NCBI GenBank assembly: GCA_016708465.1
Contig: JADJFT010000003.1
Span: 186,001-250,000, forward strand
Length of the DNA stretch: 64,000 nucleotides
Source: Rhodanobacteraceae bacterium
Lineage (GTDB): Bacteria; Pseudomonadota; Gammaproteobacteria; Xanthomonadales; Ahniellaceae
Reading direction: 5' to 3'
Positions 25,300 to 34,114 of the stretch are shown in pieces. The notes under the pieces are model-generated. The model was not told where the DNA came from. It did no database searches and saw only the letters and a list, made by a program, of their open reading frames with translations. Each line of letters begins with the position of its first letter. The first letter of the stretch is position 1. Position numbers and translations under genes: made by a program.

Positions 25300-26669
25300 G
25301 CCAGCTTCTCCGCGACGAACTTCACGAACAGGTTGCCGGCCAGCGCACGGCGGTAGTCGGCGTCGGCGCGATGGTCGCTGAGTGGCGTGAATTCCTCGAC
25401 CAGATTCGCACGCACATGTTCGACCAGCGCATCGCCGAGGATCTGGCCGAGCAGCAGCGCCTCGCTGCGCAGCGCACGTCTTGGAATTGCGGCGATGCCG
25501 CCATAAGCGAGGCGAACGTGCTGTACGCGACGTTGCGCGTCCAGTTGGATCGCGAAACTTGCCGCAACAATGCTGATGTCGTCGGTTTGCCGCTTCGCGA
25601 TCTTGTACGACGCGGTGACGAGACTGTTCGGCTTCGGCAGGGTGACCGCGACGATCAACTCATCGGGTGCACGCTGCGTCTTGCGATAATCGAGGAAATA
25701 TCCGTCGATCGATAGCGAGCGCAAACCTTTCGGTCCGCGCAATTGCACGATTGCATCGAGCGCAAGGAGTACCGGCGCAAGGTCGCCGATCGGAGATGCC
25801 GAACCGAGGCTGCCGCCGAAGGTCGCGCGGTTCTTGACTTGCTTCGCGGCGAAACCCGGCAACATGTCGTCGAGTAGCGGAAATGCGCCCGCGAGTTCCT
25901 GCTCGATGCGCGTCAGTGGAACGCTGGCGCCGATGTGCACGGCATCGTCGCCAACCTCGATGACCAGCAGTTCGGCGATGCGATCGAGCGCGATGAAGCC
26001 CGGTGCGACGGACTGGCCGCGGCTCAGATTCACGCCGAGATCGGTGGCGCCCGCGATCCAGGTCGCCTCGGGATGTTGCTGTTTGAGCGCGACGGCATCG
26101 GCAACCGTGGTCGGATTGTGGAATCCGCCGAGCGATGCGGGAGCGAGCGCGCGGCGCGGCGCGGCCATCGCGGCGGTGAAGGGGTCCGCGATCACCGGCA
26201 GCGCTGCGAGACGCTGCGCGGCTTCACGGATCGGCCGATAGCCGGTGCATCGGCACAAGTTGCCTTCGATGCAATGATCGGACAGATCGCCGTCGTGACT
26301 GCCGACGAACAGGCTCATGACGAAACCCGGCGTGCAATAGCCGCATTGCGACCCGGCGCTGTCGACCAGCAATTGTTGCGCCGGATGCAGGCGCTCGCCG
26401 TCAGCCAAGCCTTCGACCGTCACAATCTCGCGGCCAGGCAAGGCGCCCATCGGCAACAGGCAACTATTCACCGCGCGATAGTGTGAGCGGCCTGCGGCAT
26501 CGGTCTCGACCATCGCGACCGTGCATGCGCCGCAGTCGCCATCGCCGCACCCTTCCTTGGTGCCGGACCAATGTCTCGCCTTCAGCCAACGCAGCAACGA
26601 CTCGGTCGGATCGGCGCCGATCAAATCCACGGCGCGTCCATTCAACAAGAATTGGTTGTTCGGGTTCAT
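25296..26669 (-). CDS. xdhA: xanthine dehydrogenase, 2Fe-2S/FAD small subunit
   Basis: 457 residues. N-terminal ferredoxin-like domain with EGCGDGDCGACTVAMVE; second 2Fe-2S domain with GSQCGYCTPGFVMSLF and GNLCRCTGYRPI; then the FAD-binding domain (TWIAGATDLGVNLSRGQSVA; FGGSLGSASPIGDLAPVLLA) and CO-dehydrogenase-flavoprotein C-terminal domain. The start is the ATG at 26669; a TTG two codons earlier is possible. Divergent from the adenine deaminase gene, with 83 bases between them that must hold both promoters. Confidence 0.95.
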   Translation of the reverse strand: MNPNNQFLLNGRAVDLIGADPTESLLRWLKARHWSGTKEGCGDGDCGACTVAMVETDAAGRSHYRAVNSCLLPMGALPGREIVTVEGLADGERLHPAQQLLVDSAGSQCGYCTPGFVMSLFVGSHDGDLSDHCIEGNLCRCTGYRPIREAAQRLAALPVIADPFTAAMAAPRRALAPASLGGFHNPTTVADAVALKQQHPEATWIAGATDLGVNLSRGQSVAPGFIALDRIAELLVIEVGDDAVHIGASVPLTRIEQELAGAFPLLDDMLPGFAAKQVKNRATFGGSLGSASPIGDLAPVLLALDAIVQLRGPKGLRSLSIDGYFLDYRKTQRAPDELIVAVTLPKPNSLVTASYKIAKRQTDDISIVAASFAIQLDAQRRVQHVRLAYGGIAAIPRRALRSEALLLGQILGDALVEHVRANLVEEFTPLSDHRADADYRRALAGNLFVKFVAEKLA

Positions 26670-26752
26670 GGGCAAAGATTAGCGCAGGGCCGCCGGTCTG
26701 GCCGCCCCGGCCGGATTGATGCAGACTCGGCGTTTCGTATCGGGAGCACCCC

Positions 26753-27769
26753 ATGTCCAATGAGCTGGCCGAATTCATTCGCGCTATTCCGAAGGCCGAG
26801 TTGCATATTCACATCGAGGGCTCGCTGGAGCCGGCGTTGATTTTTGCGCTGGCGCAGCGCAATGGCATTGCGCTTGCCTATTCGAGCGTCGAGGCGCTGC
26901 GTGCTGCCTATGCGTTCACCAATTTGCAGAGTTTCCTCGATATCTATTACGCCGGCGCGTCAGTGCTGATCACCGAGCAGGACTTCCACGATATGGCCTG
27001 GGCCTATTTCGAGCGTGCCCATGCCGATCACGTCATCCATGCCGAACTGTTCTTCGATCCGCAGACGCATACCGAGCGCGGAGTAGACATCGGTGTCGTC
27101 ATCCGTGGTCTGAAACGGGCGTGCGATGCTGCACGGACGCAGTTCGGCCTGCGTGCACGCCTGATCCTATGTTTCCTGCGTCATCTCAGCGAAGCCGAAG
27201 CGATCGCGACGCTCGACGCTGCAAAGCCGTATTTGGCCGACATCATCGGCGTCGGCCTCGACTCCAGTGAACTCGGACATCCGCCGGAGAAGTTCACGCG
27301 CGTGTTCGCGATGGCGCGCGAACTCGGTCTGCACGTGGTCGCACACGCCGGCGAGGAAGGGCCGCCGGAATACATCTGGAGCGCACTCGACGTGCTCCAG
27401 GTCGAACGCATCGACCATGGTGTGCGGTCGATTCAGGACGAACGCCTGATGCAACGATTGATCGCGAGCGGCATGGCATTGACCGTGTGCCCGTTGTCGA
27501 ACATCAAGCTCTGCGTGTTCCAGCAACTGGGCGAACACAACCTCAAGCGCATGCTCGAACGCGGTGTGCGCGTCACCATCAACTCCGACGACCCGGCCTA
27601 TTTCGGTGGCTACCTGAACGAGAACTATCTGGAGACAGCGGCAGCGCTTGATCTCGACCGTGACCAGATCATCCAGCTTGCACGCAACAGCATCGAGGCC
27701 GCATTCACGACGACGTCGGAACGCCGCGCCGATCTCGATACACTGGCTGCCTATTGCATGAAGGCCTGA
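26753..27769 (+). CDS. adenine deaminase (adenosine deaminase superfamily)
   Basis: 338 residues. Metal and catalytic residues visible: HIHIEGSLEP (first His pair), VGLDSSELGHPP, VAHAGEEGPPEY, ERIDHGVRS, VCPLSNIKLCVF and NSDDPAYFGGY. This motif set, especially the NSDDPAYFGGY and GHPP segments, is that of the adenine rather than the adenosine deaminases in this superfamily. The product hypoxanthine would feed the divergent xanthine dehydrogenase. Start ATG 26753 has GGGAG upstream. Followed after 4 bases by the HIU hydrolase gene. Confidence 0.85.
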   Translation: MSNELAEFIRAIPKAELHIHIEGSLEPALIFALAQRNGIALAYSSVEALRAAYAFTNLQSFLDIYYAGASVLITEQDFHDMAWAYFERAHADHVIHAELFFDPQTHTERGVDIGVVIRGLKRACDAARTQFGLRARLILCFLRHLSEAEAIATLDAAKPYLADIIGVGLDSSELGHPPEKFTRVFAMARELGLHVVAHAGEEGPPEYIWSALDVLQVERIDHGVRSIQDERLMQRLIASGMALTVCPLSNIKLCVFQQLGEHNLKRMLERGVRVTINSDDPAYFGGYLNENYLETAAALDLDRDQIIQLARNSIEAAFTTTSERRADLDTLAAYCMKA

Positions 27770-27773
27770 ATCG

Positions 27774-28127
27774 ATGGGCAAGCTCACCACCCACGTGCTC
27801 GATACTGCGCACGGAAAGCCCGGCGCCGGCATTGCCGTTGCGCTGTATCGCATGAACGGCTACGAACGCCAGTTCATGTCTGGGCACACCACCAATACCG
27901 ATGGTCGCTGCGATCAGCCCCTGCTCGATGGCATGGCGATCCAGTCCGGTGTCTACGAACTGGATTTTGCGATGGGTGATTATTTCTCGCGGATGGGCGT
28001 GCGTACGCCGGAACCACGGTTCATCGACGTGGTCACGATCCGCTTCGGCATCAGCGACACCAAGACTCACTACCACGTACCGCTGCTGGTCTCGCCTTAC
28101 GGCTACAGCACTTATCGCGGCAGCTAA
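27774..28127 (+). CDS. 5-hydroxyisourate hydrolase (transthyretin-like)
   Basis: 117 residues, exact family size. It begins with the conserved KLTTHVLDTAHGKPGAGIAV and ends in the diagnostic YRGS tetrapeptide; HYHVPLLVSPYGYSTYRGS holds the active-site His and Arg region. It hydrolyses 5-hydroxyisourate, the product of urate oxidation, to OHCU. It lies between the adenine deaminase and the urate oxidase in one operon. Confidence 0.95.
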   Translation: MGKLTTHVLDTAHGKPGAGIAVALYRMNGYERQFMSGHTTNTDGRCDQPLLDGMAIQSGVYELDFAMGDYFSRMGVRTPEPRFIDVVTIRFGISDTKTHYHVPLLVSPYGYSTYRGS

Positions 28128-28136
28128 GGCACGATC

Positions 28137-29339
28137 ATGCTCGCCTTCTGGACCGAAGCCGCAGCCTTCTTGTTGCGTTGGCTGCACGTCGTCGCGGCAA
28201 TCGCGTGGATCGGCGAATCGTTCTACTTCGTTGCGCTCGATCGCGGACTCAAGCCCGCCAAAGTCGGGGCACAAGGCCTGTCCGGAGAGTCGTGGTCGGT
28301 GCATGGTGGTGGCTTCTATCTGAAACAGAAGTTCTTGCCGGCCCCGGCCGAGTTGCCGGCCGAGTTGCACTGGTCGAAGTGGAAGTCCTATACCACTTGG
28401 TTGTCGGGCTTCGGGCTGCTGGCACTGACCTATCTGCTGTCGCCCGAACTGTATTTGGTTGATCGCAATGTTGCCGATCTGTCGTCCGCAACCGCCGTCA
28501 CCGCAGCGATCGTGTTTCTGGTGCTGGCGTGGTTCCTGTACGACTTGATGTGCAAGCTGTTCGGCAGTCGCGATCGTTTGCTCGGCGGGCTCGTCGCAGC
28601 GATGACGCTCGCGCTTTGTTATGTCGCGACGCACCTGTTTGCCGGTCGCGCGGCGTTTCTCCTGGTCGGTGCGGCATTGGCGACGATTATGTCGGCCAAC
28701 GTATTTTTCGTGATCATTCCCGGACAGAAGCGTATGGTTGCCGCGCTCGCGAAGGGCGAAACACCGAACCCGCGCGACGGCGCGAACGGCAAGCAGCGGT
28801 CGGTGCACAACACCTATTTCACCTTGCCGGTGGTGTTCGCGATGCTGAGCACGCATTACGGCACCGCCTATGCGCATGACCACAACTGGCTGGTGCTTGC
28901 GGTGGCCATGGCTGCCGCGGCAATGATCCGCCAGTTCTTCGTGCTCTGGCATAGCGGTGAACGCGCGTGGCGCTTGCTCAGTGCCGGCGCCCTGATCTTG
29001 CTCGGCTTGTTGTTCTGGCTGTCGCCGATTGCAAGTAACGATCAGGTCGCGGTGCCGAGCCACACGGCGTTAGCCGATGTGTATGGCGCGCACCCTGACA
29101 CGGCCGCGATCATGCCGCTCGTACACACGCACTGCAGCGGCTGCCACGCCGCCCGGCCGACGCTGATGGCCAGCGCACCCAAGGGTTTGATCTACGACAC
29201 GCCGGCGCTGGTCGAGACCTACGCTGCGCTGATCCACAAACAGGTCGTCGAGCTTAAGGTCATGCCTCCCGGCAACATGACGCAGATGACCGATGCAGAG
29301 CGTGCCGCGATCGGTCGATGGTTTGTCAGTCGCGACTGA
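28137..29339 (+). CDS. puuD: membrane urate hydroxylase PuuD with C-terminal cytochrome c domain
   Basis: 400 residues. About eight transmembrane helices (FLLRWLHVVAAIAWIGESFY at the start with conserved His and Trp; NVFFVIIPGQKRMVAALAKG; HNTYFTLPVVFAMLSTHYG), then a periplasmic tail with one c-type heme site (HTHCSGCHAARPT) and an axial Met candidate (VMPPGNMTQM). PuuD passes electrons from urate to a cytochrome rather than to oxygen, replacing soluble uricase. It sits in an operon with HIU hydrolase. No soluble urate oxidase was seen. Confidence 0.93.
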   Translation: MLAFWTEAAAFLLRWLHVVAAIAWIGESFYFVALDRGLKPAKVGAQGLSGESWSVHGGGFYLKQKFLPAPAELPAELHWSKWKSYTTWLSGFGLLALTYLLSPELYLVDRNVADLSSATAVTAAIVFLVLAWFLYDLMCKLFGSRDRLLGGLVAAMTLALCYVATHLFAGRAAFLLVGAALATIMSANVFFVIIPGQKRMVAALAKGETPNPRDGANGKQRSVHNTYFTLPVVFAMLSTHYGTAYAHDHNWLVLAVAMAAAAMIRQFFVLWHSGERAWRLLSAGALILLGLLFWLSPIASNDQVAVPSHTALADVYGAHPDTAAIMPLVHTHCSGCHAARPTLMASAPKGLIYDTPALVETYAALIHKQVVELKVMPPGNMTQMTDAERAAIGRWFVSRD

Positions 29340-29831
29340 AGGATACGTCGAGTCGGTCAATCCACCAGGTCTGCGGCAGATTCGCCTCGTCGCAGTTGCT
29401 GCCTTCGCCGCCACGATCGACAATCGCGAAATCACTGATCGCATCGAGGGCGATCAGTGGGTGGTGCCAGACACCGGCGTGGTAGTTGATGCCTTCTCCG
29501 TTTGCCGCGAGGAGCAGCGCGGCGTGTCGGCGGGTGATTTGGCGACGACGATCAAGTAAGGCGTTTTCGACAACGGGATGAACGCTTGCGAGCCAAGCGG
29601 GTGCCGCTCCAGCAGCGTGATCGCAAACGGCAATATGCGCGGTTCGGCGCGGGCAAGACTTATCAGACCGTGGCCCGTACCGACGCTGATCGTCGCCAGC
29701 GCATGATGGCGCAGCGTCGTACCGTTGTTGATCGGAAATACCTTCGTCGCAGCGGCGAATGCGATCACCTCGCCGAATGCCGCGAAGGCTTCCGACGTCA
29801 GCGCTTCGATCGCGAGAACAGCATCGCTCAC
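29326..29831 (-). CDS. allA: ureidoglycolate lyase (frameshifted near 29520)
   Basis: About 168 residues. The N-terminal half (LTSEAFAAFGEVIAFAA; GTGHGLISLARAEPRILPFA; ERHPLGSQAFIPLSKTPYLI) and the C-terminal half (ALLLAANGEGINYHAGVWHH then PLIALDAISDFAIVDRGGEG) are both typical of AllA, but they are in different frames, with the break near 29520. It splits ureidoglycolate to glyoxylate and urea. The start overlaps the allantoicase stop by 4 bases; its end overlaps the convergent puuD end by 14 bases. Confidence 0.88.
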
Positions 29832-30853
29832 GCGACGCGGCCGCGCAGGCGCAATCGCGATACACCACCATCCGGGAAGATGTTGAAGCGTACGTGCGTG
29901 ACTGGGTCACGCAGCAGGATCTCGTCACGGAAGTAATGTTGATGGTGCATTTGCAACTTCTGTTCGGGCAATAACACCGGCCAGAACATCGCTTGCGTGA
30001 CCATCGATTCGCTGGTGCCACCGGCGGCGCTGGTGGCCTGAATTGAGCAGCGGTCTGGATAGTTGCCTTTGAAATGTGCGGTGTCGACTTCGATCGCTTC
30101 AATCCGACCTGGCTGGCCGAGTGCGAGGATGCACCAGTCGTTACCTGGCTCGCGGCGGCGACGAGTCTCCCAGCCATCACCCATGTTGACGCCGCGACCC
30201 GGGATGAGCAGTGTCGCGGCCGGCCCGAAATGCTGGTTGTTGGCGGCCACGACCGTGCCGCCGTTCAGTGCCGCGACGAGATCAATCAGACCGTCGGTCT
30301 CGACCTGCGCCAGCGTTGGATCGGGAATGCCATGGACGCGCAGACGCGCCAGGCCACCATCTGGAAACAGGTTCACACGCAGATGCGAGACGCGATGCTG
30401 GCCGTCGATGCTGACGTAATGGTGGGCGTTGCCGCCGAGGTTCATTGACGCCAGCAGCGGAAACCATGCGGTGTTCGCGTCTGGATCGCCGTGCACAAGA
30501 TCGCAGCTTTCGAGCGAAATCGCCGGCGGGTAGTTGCCGGTGAAGTGGCTGGTATCGAGATCGACGCCAAGAATTGTGCCTGGCCTGGCCAAACGTACGA
30601 TGCACCAGTCATGGCCAGCGACACGTTTGCGCTGACTTTCCCAGCCATCCATCCACTTGCCGTTGCTGTCGTACTTGCCGGCAATGAACACCGCCGGTTC
30701 CGGATTCAGCATCCGCGACATCTCGGCGAAAAAATCGTTACTGCAGGCCAACGCCTTCGCACCGAGGCGGGAATCCGCGAGATTGACGTAGCGACGAGTA
30801 AATTCAGGTGCGTTCGGGTCGATTTGCGGCATGGCCATGGCATATCCATTCAT
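29828..30853 (-). CDS. alc: allantoicase
   Basis: 341 residues with the duplicated allantoicase repeat: first copy DGWESQRKRVAGHDWCIVRL ... LDTSHFTGNYPPAISLE, second copy DGWETRRRREPGNDWCILAL ... VDTAHFKGNYPDRCSIQ. Each is followed by an HH(Y)VSIDGQHRVSHLRVNLFP-like strand. Converts allantoate to ureidoglycolate plus urea. Several nearby starts are possible (ATGs at 30853, 30838 and 30832); the family usually begins near the PNAPEFTRRYVNLADSRLGA segment. Coupled by 4 bases to allA. Confidence 0.93.
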   Translation of the reverse strand: MNGYAMAMPQIDPNAPEFTRRYVNLADSRLGAKALACSNDFFAEMSRMLNPEPAVFIAGKYDSNGKWMDGWESQRKRVAGHDWCIVRLARPGTILGVDLDTSHFTGNYPPAISLESCDLVHGDPDANTAWFPLLASMNLGGNAHHYVSIDGQHRVSHLRVNLFPDGGLARLRVHGIPDPTLAQVETDGLIDLVAALNGGTVVAANNQHFGPAATLLIPGRGVNMGDGWETRRRREPGNDWCILALGQPGRIEAIEVDTAHFKGNYPDRCSIQATSAAGGTSESMVTQAMFWPVLLPEQKLQMHHQHYFRDEILLRDPVTHVRFNIFPDGGVSRLRLRGRVA

Positions 30854-30865
30854 TGTGGGAGCGAC

Positions 30866-31417
30866 TCACGGGTCGCGATTCTTTGCGGGTTGTCGATGCT
30901 GTGACGACGCGCTCAGGGAAAGCAACGCATCCAGCCGGAAACGGGCGATCCGTCCGATCTGGGCAAGCGCCTCAGCGACTTCCCGGTCGCGCCGATGGCT
31001 GATGCGTACACGCATGTCGGCGAGGATGCTGGAGCGCGTATGCCCCGTCACCGCAAGGATGAACGGAAATCCGAAGCGCGCATCGTAGTCGGCATTGAGC
31101 CGCGAGATCTCGGCGAATTCCTCGGGCGAACAATGGTCAAGTCCGGCGCCATGTTGTTCGTTCGTCGAGGATGCCGTCAGCTCGCCACGAATCGCGGCCT
31201 TGCCGGCAAGCTGTGGGTGCGCGCAGATCAGCGCCATTTGCAGGTTCTCATCGGCACTGGCGACGGCCGCGCACATCACTGCATGCAATGCGTCGACGGA
31301 GGCGAATGGCCGTTGCGCCGCCACCCTTTCCGCCACCCAAGGTGAGTGCTCGAAGATGCCACCGAGTTGTTCGACAAATTCGTCGACCGATGCTTGATTC
31401 AATTCGTCCAAGCGCAT
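30866..31417 (-). CDS. uraD: OHCU decarboxylase (UraD)
   Basis: 183 residues. Family motifs: FVEQLGGIFEHSPWVAERVA, ICAHPQLAGKA (catalytic His region), LNADYDARFGFPFILAVTGH (with the FGFPFI signature) and an RI..R...E.AEAL.QI-like C-terminal helix. Converts OHCU to S-allantoin. With PuuD and HIU hydrolase it completes urate-to-allantoin conversion. Upstream of alc on the same strand with a 12-base gap. Confidence 0.95.
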   Translation of the reverse strand: MRLDELNQASVDEFVEQLGGIFEHSPWVAERVAAQRPFASVDALHAVMCAAVASADENLQMALICAHPQLAGKAAIRGELTASSTNEQHGAGLDHCSPEEFAEISRLNADYDARFGFPFILAVTGHTRSSILADMRVRISHRRDREVAEALAQIGRIARFRLDALLSLSASSQHRQPAKNRDP

Positions 31418-31442
31418 GGATCGCTCCGCTAAAGCCGTGAAC

Positions 31443-31883
31443 TTAGCGCGTCTGCAGCCAGAACGTGACTGGACCGTCGTTCACCAGATGAACCTGCATG
31501 TCCGCACCGAATTGCCCGGTCTCGACAACGCCGTGCGCGGCGCGTGCACGCTCGACCAGACGATTGAACCAGTGCCGGCCAACGTCGGGCGGCGCGGCCG
31601 AGGTGAAGCTTGGGCGCATGCCCTTTTTGGTATCCGCCGCGAGCGTGAACTGCGACACCAGCAACAGGCCACCGGCGATATCGTGCAAGGACCGGTTCAT
31701 CTTGCCATCGGCATCTTCAAACACGCGATAGCCGAGCACGCGCATCAGCGTGCGCTCGATTTGGACGTCGCCATCATTCGGCTCGACTGCGACCAGCGCA
31801 AGCAGGCCGCGCTGGATTTCGCCGACCGTCTTGCCCGCGATATCGACGCGCGCTTCGTTCACTCGCTGGATCAATGCAATCAC
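31443..31883 (-). CDS. dtd: D-aminoacyl-tRNA deacylase
   Basis: 146 residues. The two cross-subunit motifs of DTD are present: LLVSQFTLAADTKKGMRPSF and VNDGPVTFWLQ. It removes D-amino acids mischarged on tRNA. Family length and start fit exactly. Not part of the purine pathway; the genes are merely adjacent. Confidence 0.96.
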   Translation of the reverse strand: MIALIQRVNEARVDIAGKTVGEIQRGLLALVAVEPNDGDVQIERTLMRVLGYRVFEDADGKMNRSLHDIAGGLLLVSQFTLAADTKKGMRPSFTSAAPPDVGRHWFNRLVERARAAHGVVETGQFGADMQVHLVNDGPVTFWLQTR

Positions 31884-31936
31884 ACCGGCTTTCCGATCAG
31901 GGCCCTGATCGGGGATGATCGCAGGATGTGTGATGA

Positions 31937-32881
31937 ATGCCTGTGTCGAACGTCGTGTCAGGGCTAACCGTGGCGGAGCTGGAAACAGCGCCTTTCAAGG
32001 TGCGTGCCGCAGTGGCGCTGATGCGCCTTGCCGCGCGCCTGCCGCTGTCGTGGCTGCATGGTATCGGCGCGCTGGTTGGACGCCTCGCCGGTGCGCTGAA
32101 AACACGCGAGTGGCGGGTGACGCGACGCAATCATGAGCTGGTCGGTGCGGCAGTTGGTGTGGTCGATCGAGATGCGTTCACGCGCGCAGTGCTGGTCGAG
32201 ACCGGCAAAAACCTGACCGAGTTGGCCAAGATCTGGGGTGCGCCGCCGGTCCGCGCATTGGCCCTGATCCGCAGCGTGCATGGGCGCGAACACTTCGATG
32301 CGGCACGAGCGCAAGCCCGTGGCGTGATCGTTGCGGCGCCGCATCTCGGTTGCTGGGTGTTGAATCTTTGGCTGTGTGCGCAAGGGCCGATGGCCTTGCT
32401 GTATCGGGTGCCGCAACATGCCGAGTGGGAAGCGCTGTTGCGCGACGCGCGCGGCAAGCTCGGCGCGACGCAGGTGCGTGCCGATGCTGCGGGCGTGCGC
32501 GAACTGCTGCGTTGCCTGAAGCAAGGGATGACGCTTGGCATCCTGCCGGACCAGCGTGCAAAAGGCGGCGAAGGGGAATTCGCACCTTTTTTTGGACTGC
32601 CCTGCAAGAGCATGACCCTGCTATCGCGCCTCGCCGAAAAAACTGGCGCGTCAGTGGTCTTCGGTTTCGCCGAGCGACTGCCGGCTGGCCGTGGCTACGA
32701 TCTACATTTCCTGCCTGCCGATGGCGCAATTGCCAGTGCCGATCGCGTTGCGGCAGTCGCAGCGTTGCATCAAGGCATCGAAGCCTGTGTCCGCCTTGCA
32801 CCGACGCAATACCAGTGGACCTACAAGCGCTATTCGGCGCAGCCCGGCGTCGATGGCGATCAAGTCTACGCGCGCAGTTGA
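31937..32881 (+). CDS. lysophospholipid/lipid A acyltransferase family protein (HtrB/LpxL-like)
   Basis: 314 residues of the LpxL/HtrB family that transfers acyl chains from ACP to lipid A precursors at the inner membrane. Conserved features: GVIVAAPHLGCWVLNLWLC, ALLYRVPQ, LGILPDQRAKGGEGEFAPFF and a C-terminal YQWTYKRYS. At the usual HLGNWE catalytic motif (H-x4-E) the glutamate is replaced by Val (HLGCWV). Activity or substrate may therefore differ from canonical LpxL. No obvious partner gene; the downstream gene is convergent. Confidence 0.82.
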   Translation: MPVSNVVSGLTVAELETAPFKVRAAVALMRLAARLPLSWLHGIGALVGRLAGALKTREWRVTRRNHELVGAAVGVVDRDAFTRAVLVETGKNLTELAKIWGAPPVRALALIRSVHGREHFDAARAQARGVIVAAPHLGCWVLNLWLCAQGPMALLYRVPQHAEWEALLRDARGKLGATQVRADAAGVRELLRCLKQGMTLGILPDQRAKGGEGEFAPFFGLPCKSMTLLSRLAEKTGASVVFGFAERLPAGRGYDLHFLPADGAIASADRVAAVAALHQGIEACVRLAPTQYQWTYKRYSAQPGVDGDQVYARS

Positions 32882-32891
32882 AGGCTGCTAG

Positions 32892-33971
32892 TCAACGCGC
32901 AATGGCCAGCGCGCGCAGACGTTCGAGCTTGGTTTGGTAGCGCTCACGTACTTCGCCGCTGCTGAGGGCTTCCGCGCGCTGCAATTCGCGTTCGGCCTCA
33001 CGAGTTCGGCCGAGATGGAAATAGGCCCGGGCAAGTCCGAAATGAAAGCTGTGTTCGCCTTCGTGCAGACGGATGGCGCGGCGAAAATGTTTCGCGGCCA
33101 ACTCGAAATCGCGACCCATTTCGGCGTCGAGCGCAAGCATGAACTGGTGCAGCGGATTACGCGCCCGCACCGATTCCAGCTTGGCAAGCAGGATGCCGGC
33201 GCGCTGACGTTCGCCATGACGACTGAAATACATCGCCAGGTTCGAGAGGGCGCCGGGATGTTCGGCGTCGAGTGTCAGTGCATGCTGGAAATCGTCGAAC
33301 GCGCCAGCCTCGTCACCGCCATGACGGCGCAGTACGCCGAGATTGCTCCAGCTGGTTGCGAAATTGCGATCCTGTGCCAGCGAGGCTTCGGCGTGGACGA
33401 TCGCAGCCTCGAGATTGCCGGCGTTCAACAGGGCGACTGCGCGGTTGTTGTAATAATGCGCGATCAGGCGTGCGTCATTGATCATTCTCGGCGGCTCGGT
33501 CGTAATCACTTCGTTCAGCGCGACATCGACGGTCAGTCGCTTGCCACGGATGCGCACACCGGCATTGACGTGATTCGAGAGATAGATGGTCTTGTCGATG
33601 GTGCGCCACGCTAGGATTTCGGAAATTTCCTGACCGTAGGCCTCGAGTCCGGCCTCGCGCGCCAGCGCAATCGAGAGCAAGGTAAAGGTCAGGCAATTCG
33701 CGCGTCGCGCGGCCCACGCTTCAGCCACGGTGTAGGTCGCGTCCGCTTGGTACTCGATGCCGAGACCCGTTGACGAGAACAGATAGTCGACCAATTGCTC
33801 CAGTCGACGTGGCGGTGAGCGCTCGACAGCGAGGACGCGTTCGTGGAAGTCCGCACGCAGATCGGAGGGCACCGCCAGAACTTGTGCAGGCGTCGGTGGC
33901 GAGATGACTGCTTCGGTCGCAGTCGCCGACATGGATATCCAGAACATCGTGGCAAGCAGAGGTCGAATCAT
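32892..33971 (-). CDS. secreted transglutaminase-like/TPR protein
   Basis: 359 residues. Signal peptide at the start chosen at 33971 (MIRPLLATMFWISMSATATE). A SirB1/transglutaminase-like region follows with ARRANCLTFTLLSIALAREA and HVNAGVRI, suggesting a Cys-His pair. Then at least four TPR-like helical pairs (YYNNRAVALLNAGNLEAAIV; SWSNLGVLRRHGGDEAGAFD; FHFGLARAYFHLGRTREAER). Likely periplasmic, with a protein-interaction or peptidase-like role; the substrate is unknown. The stop is only 10 bases from the convergent acyltransferase stop. Confidence 0.75.
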   Translation of the reverse strand: MIRPLLATMFWISMSATATEAVISPPTPAQVLAVPSDLRADFHERVLAVERSPPRRLEQLVDYLFSSTGLGIEYQADATYTVAEAWAARRANCLTFTLLSIALAREAGLEAYGQEISEILAWRTIDKTIYLSNHVNAGVRIRGKRLTVDVALNEVITTEPPRMINDARLIAHYYNNRAVALLNAGNLEAAIVHAEASLAQDRNFATSWSNLGVLRRHGGDEAGAFDDFQHALTLDAEHPGALSNLAMYFSRHGERQRAGILLAKLESVRARNPLHQFMLALDAEMGRDFELAAKHFRRAIRLHEGEHSFHFGLARAYFHLGRTREAERELQRAEALSSGEVRERYQTKLERLRALAIAR

Positions 33972-34114
33972 CGAGGTACTCCTGGACGGCCATACCGTGG
34001 GGCGCATGGCCAGTCTAATCATGCCATTCAGCGACCCGGCCGTGCCGGAAGCCATATTTCGCGTCGCCAATGCAGTTGCGCTACGGTCGGCGCTTGATTC
34101 TGGCGAGACTCGAT

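Noticed and set aside
24091..25356. Long plus-strand ORF opposite xdhB
   Set aside because: Composition-driven shadow: the opposite strand encodes an unmistakable xanthine dehydrogenase and this frame shows no family features.
27705..29063. 452-codon minus-strand ORF opposite HIU hydrolase and puuD
   Set aside because: Antisense shadow of two well-supported genes; Arg/His/Gln-rich with no domain.
29326..30180. 284-codon minus-strand ORF starting at 30180 as one gene
   Set aside because: Only its last ~70 codons are real, as the second half of the frameshifted allA; the upstream part is the wrong frame of allantoicase.
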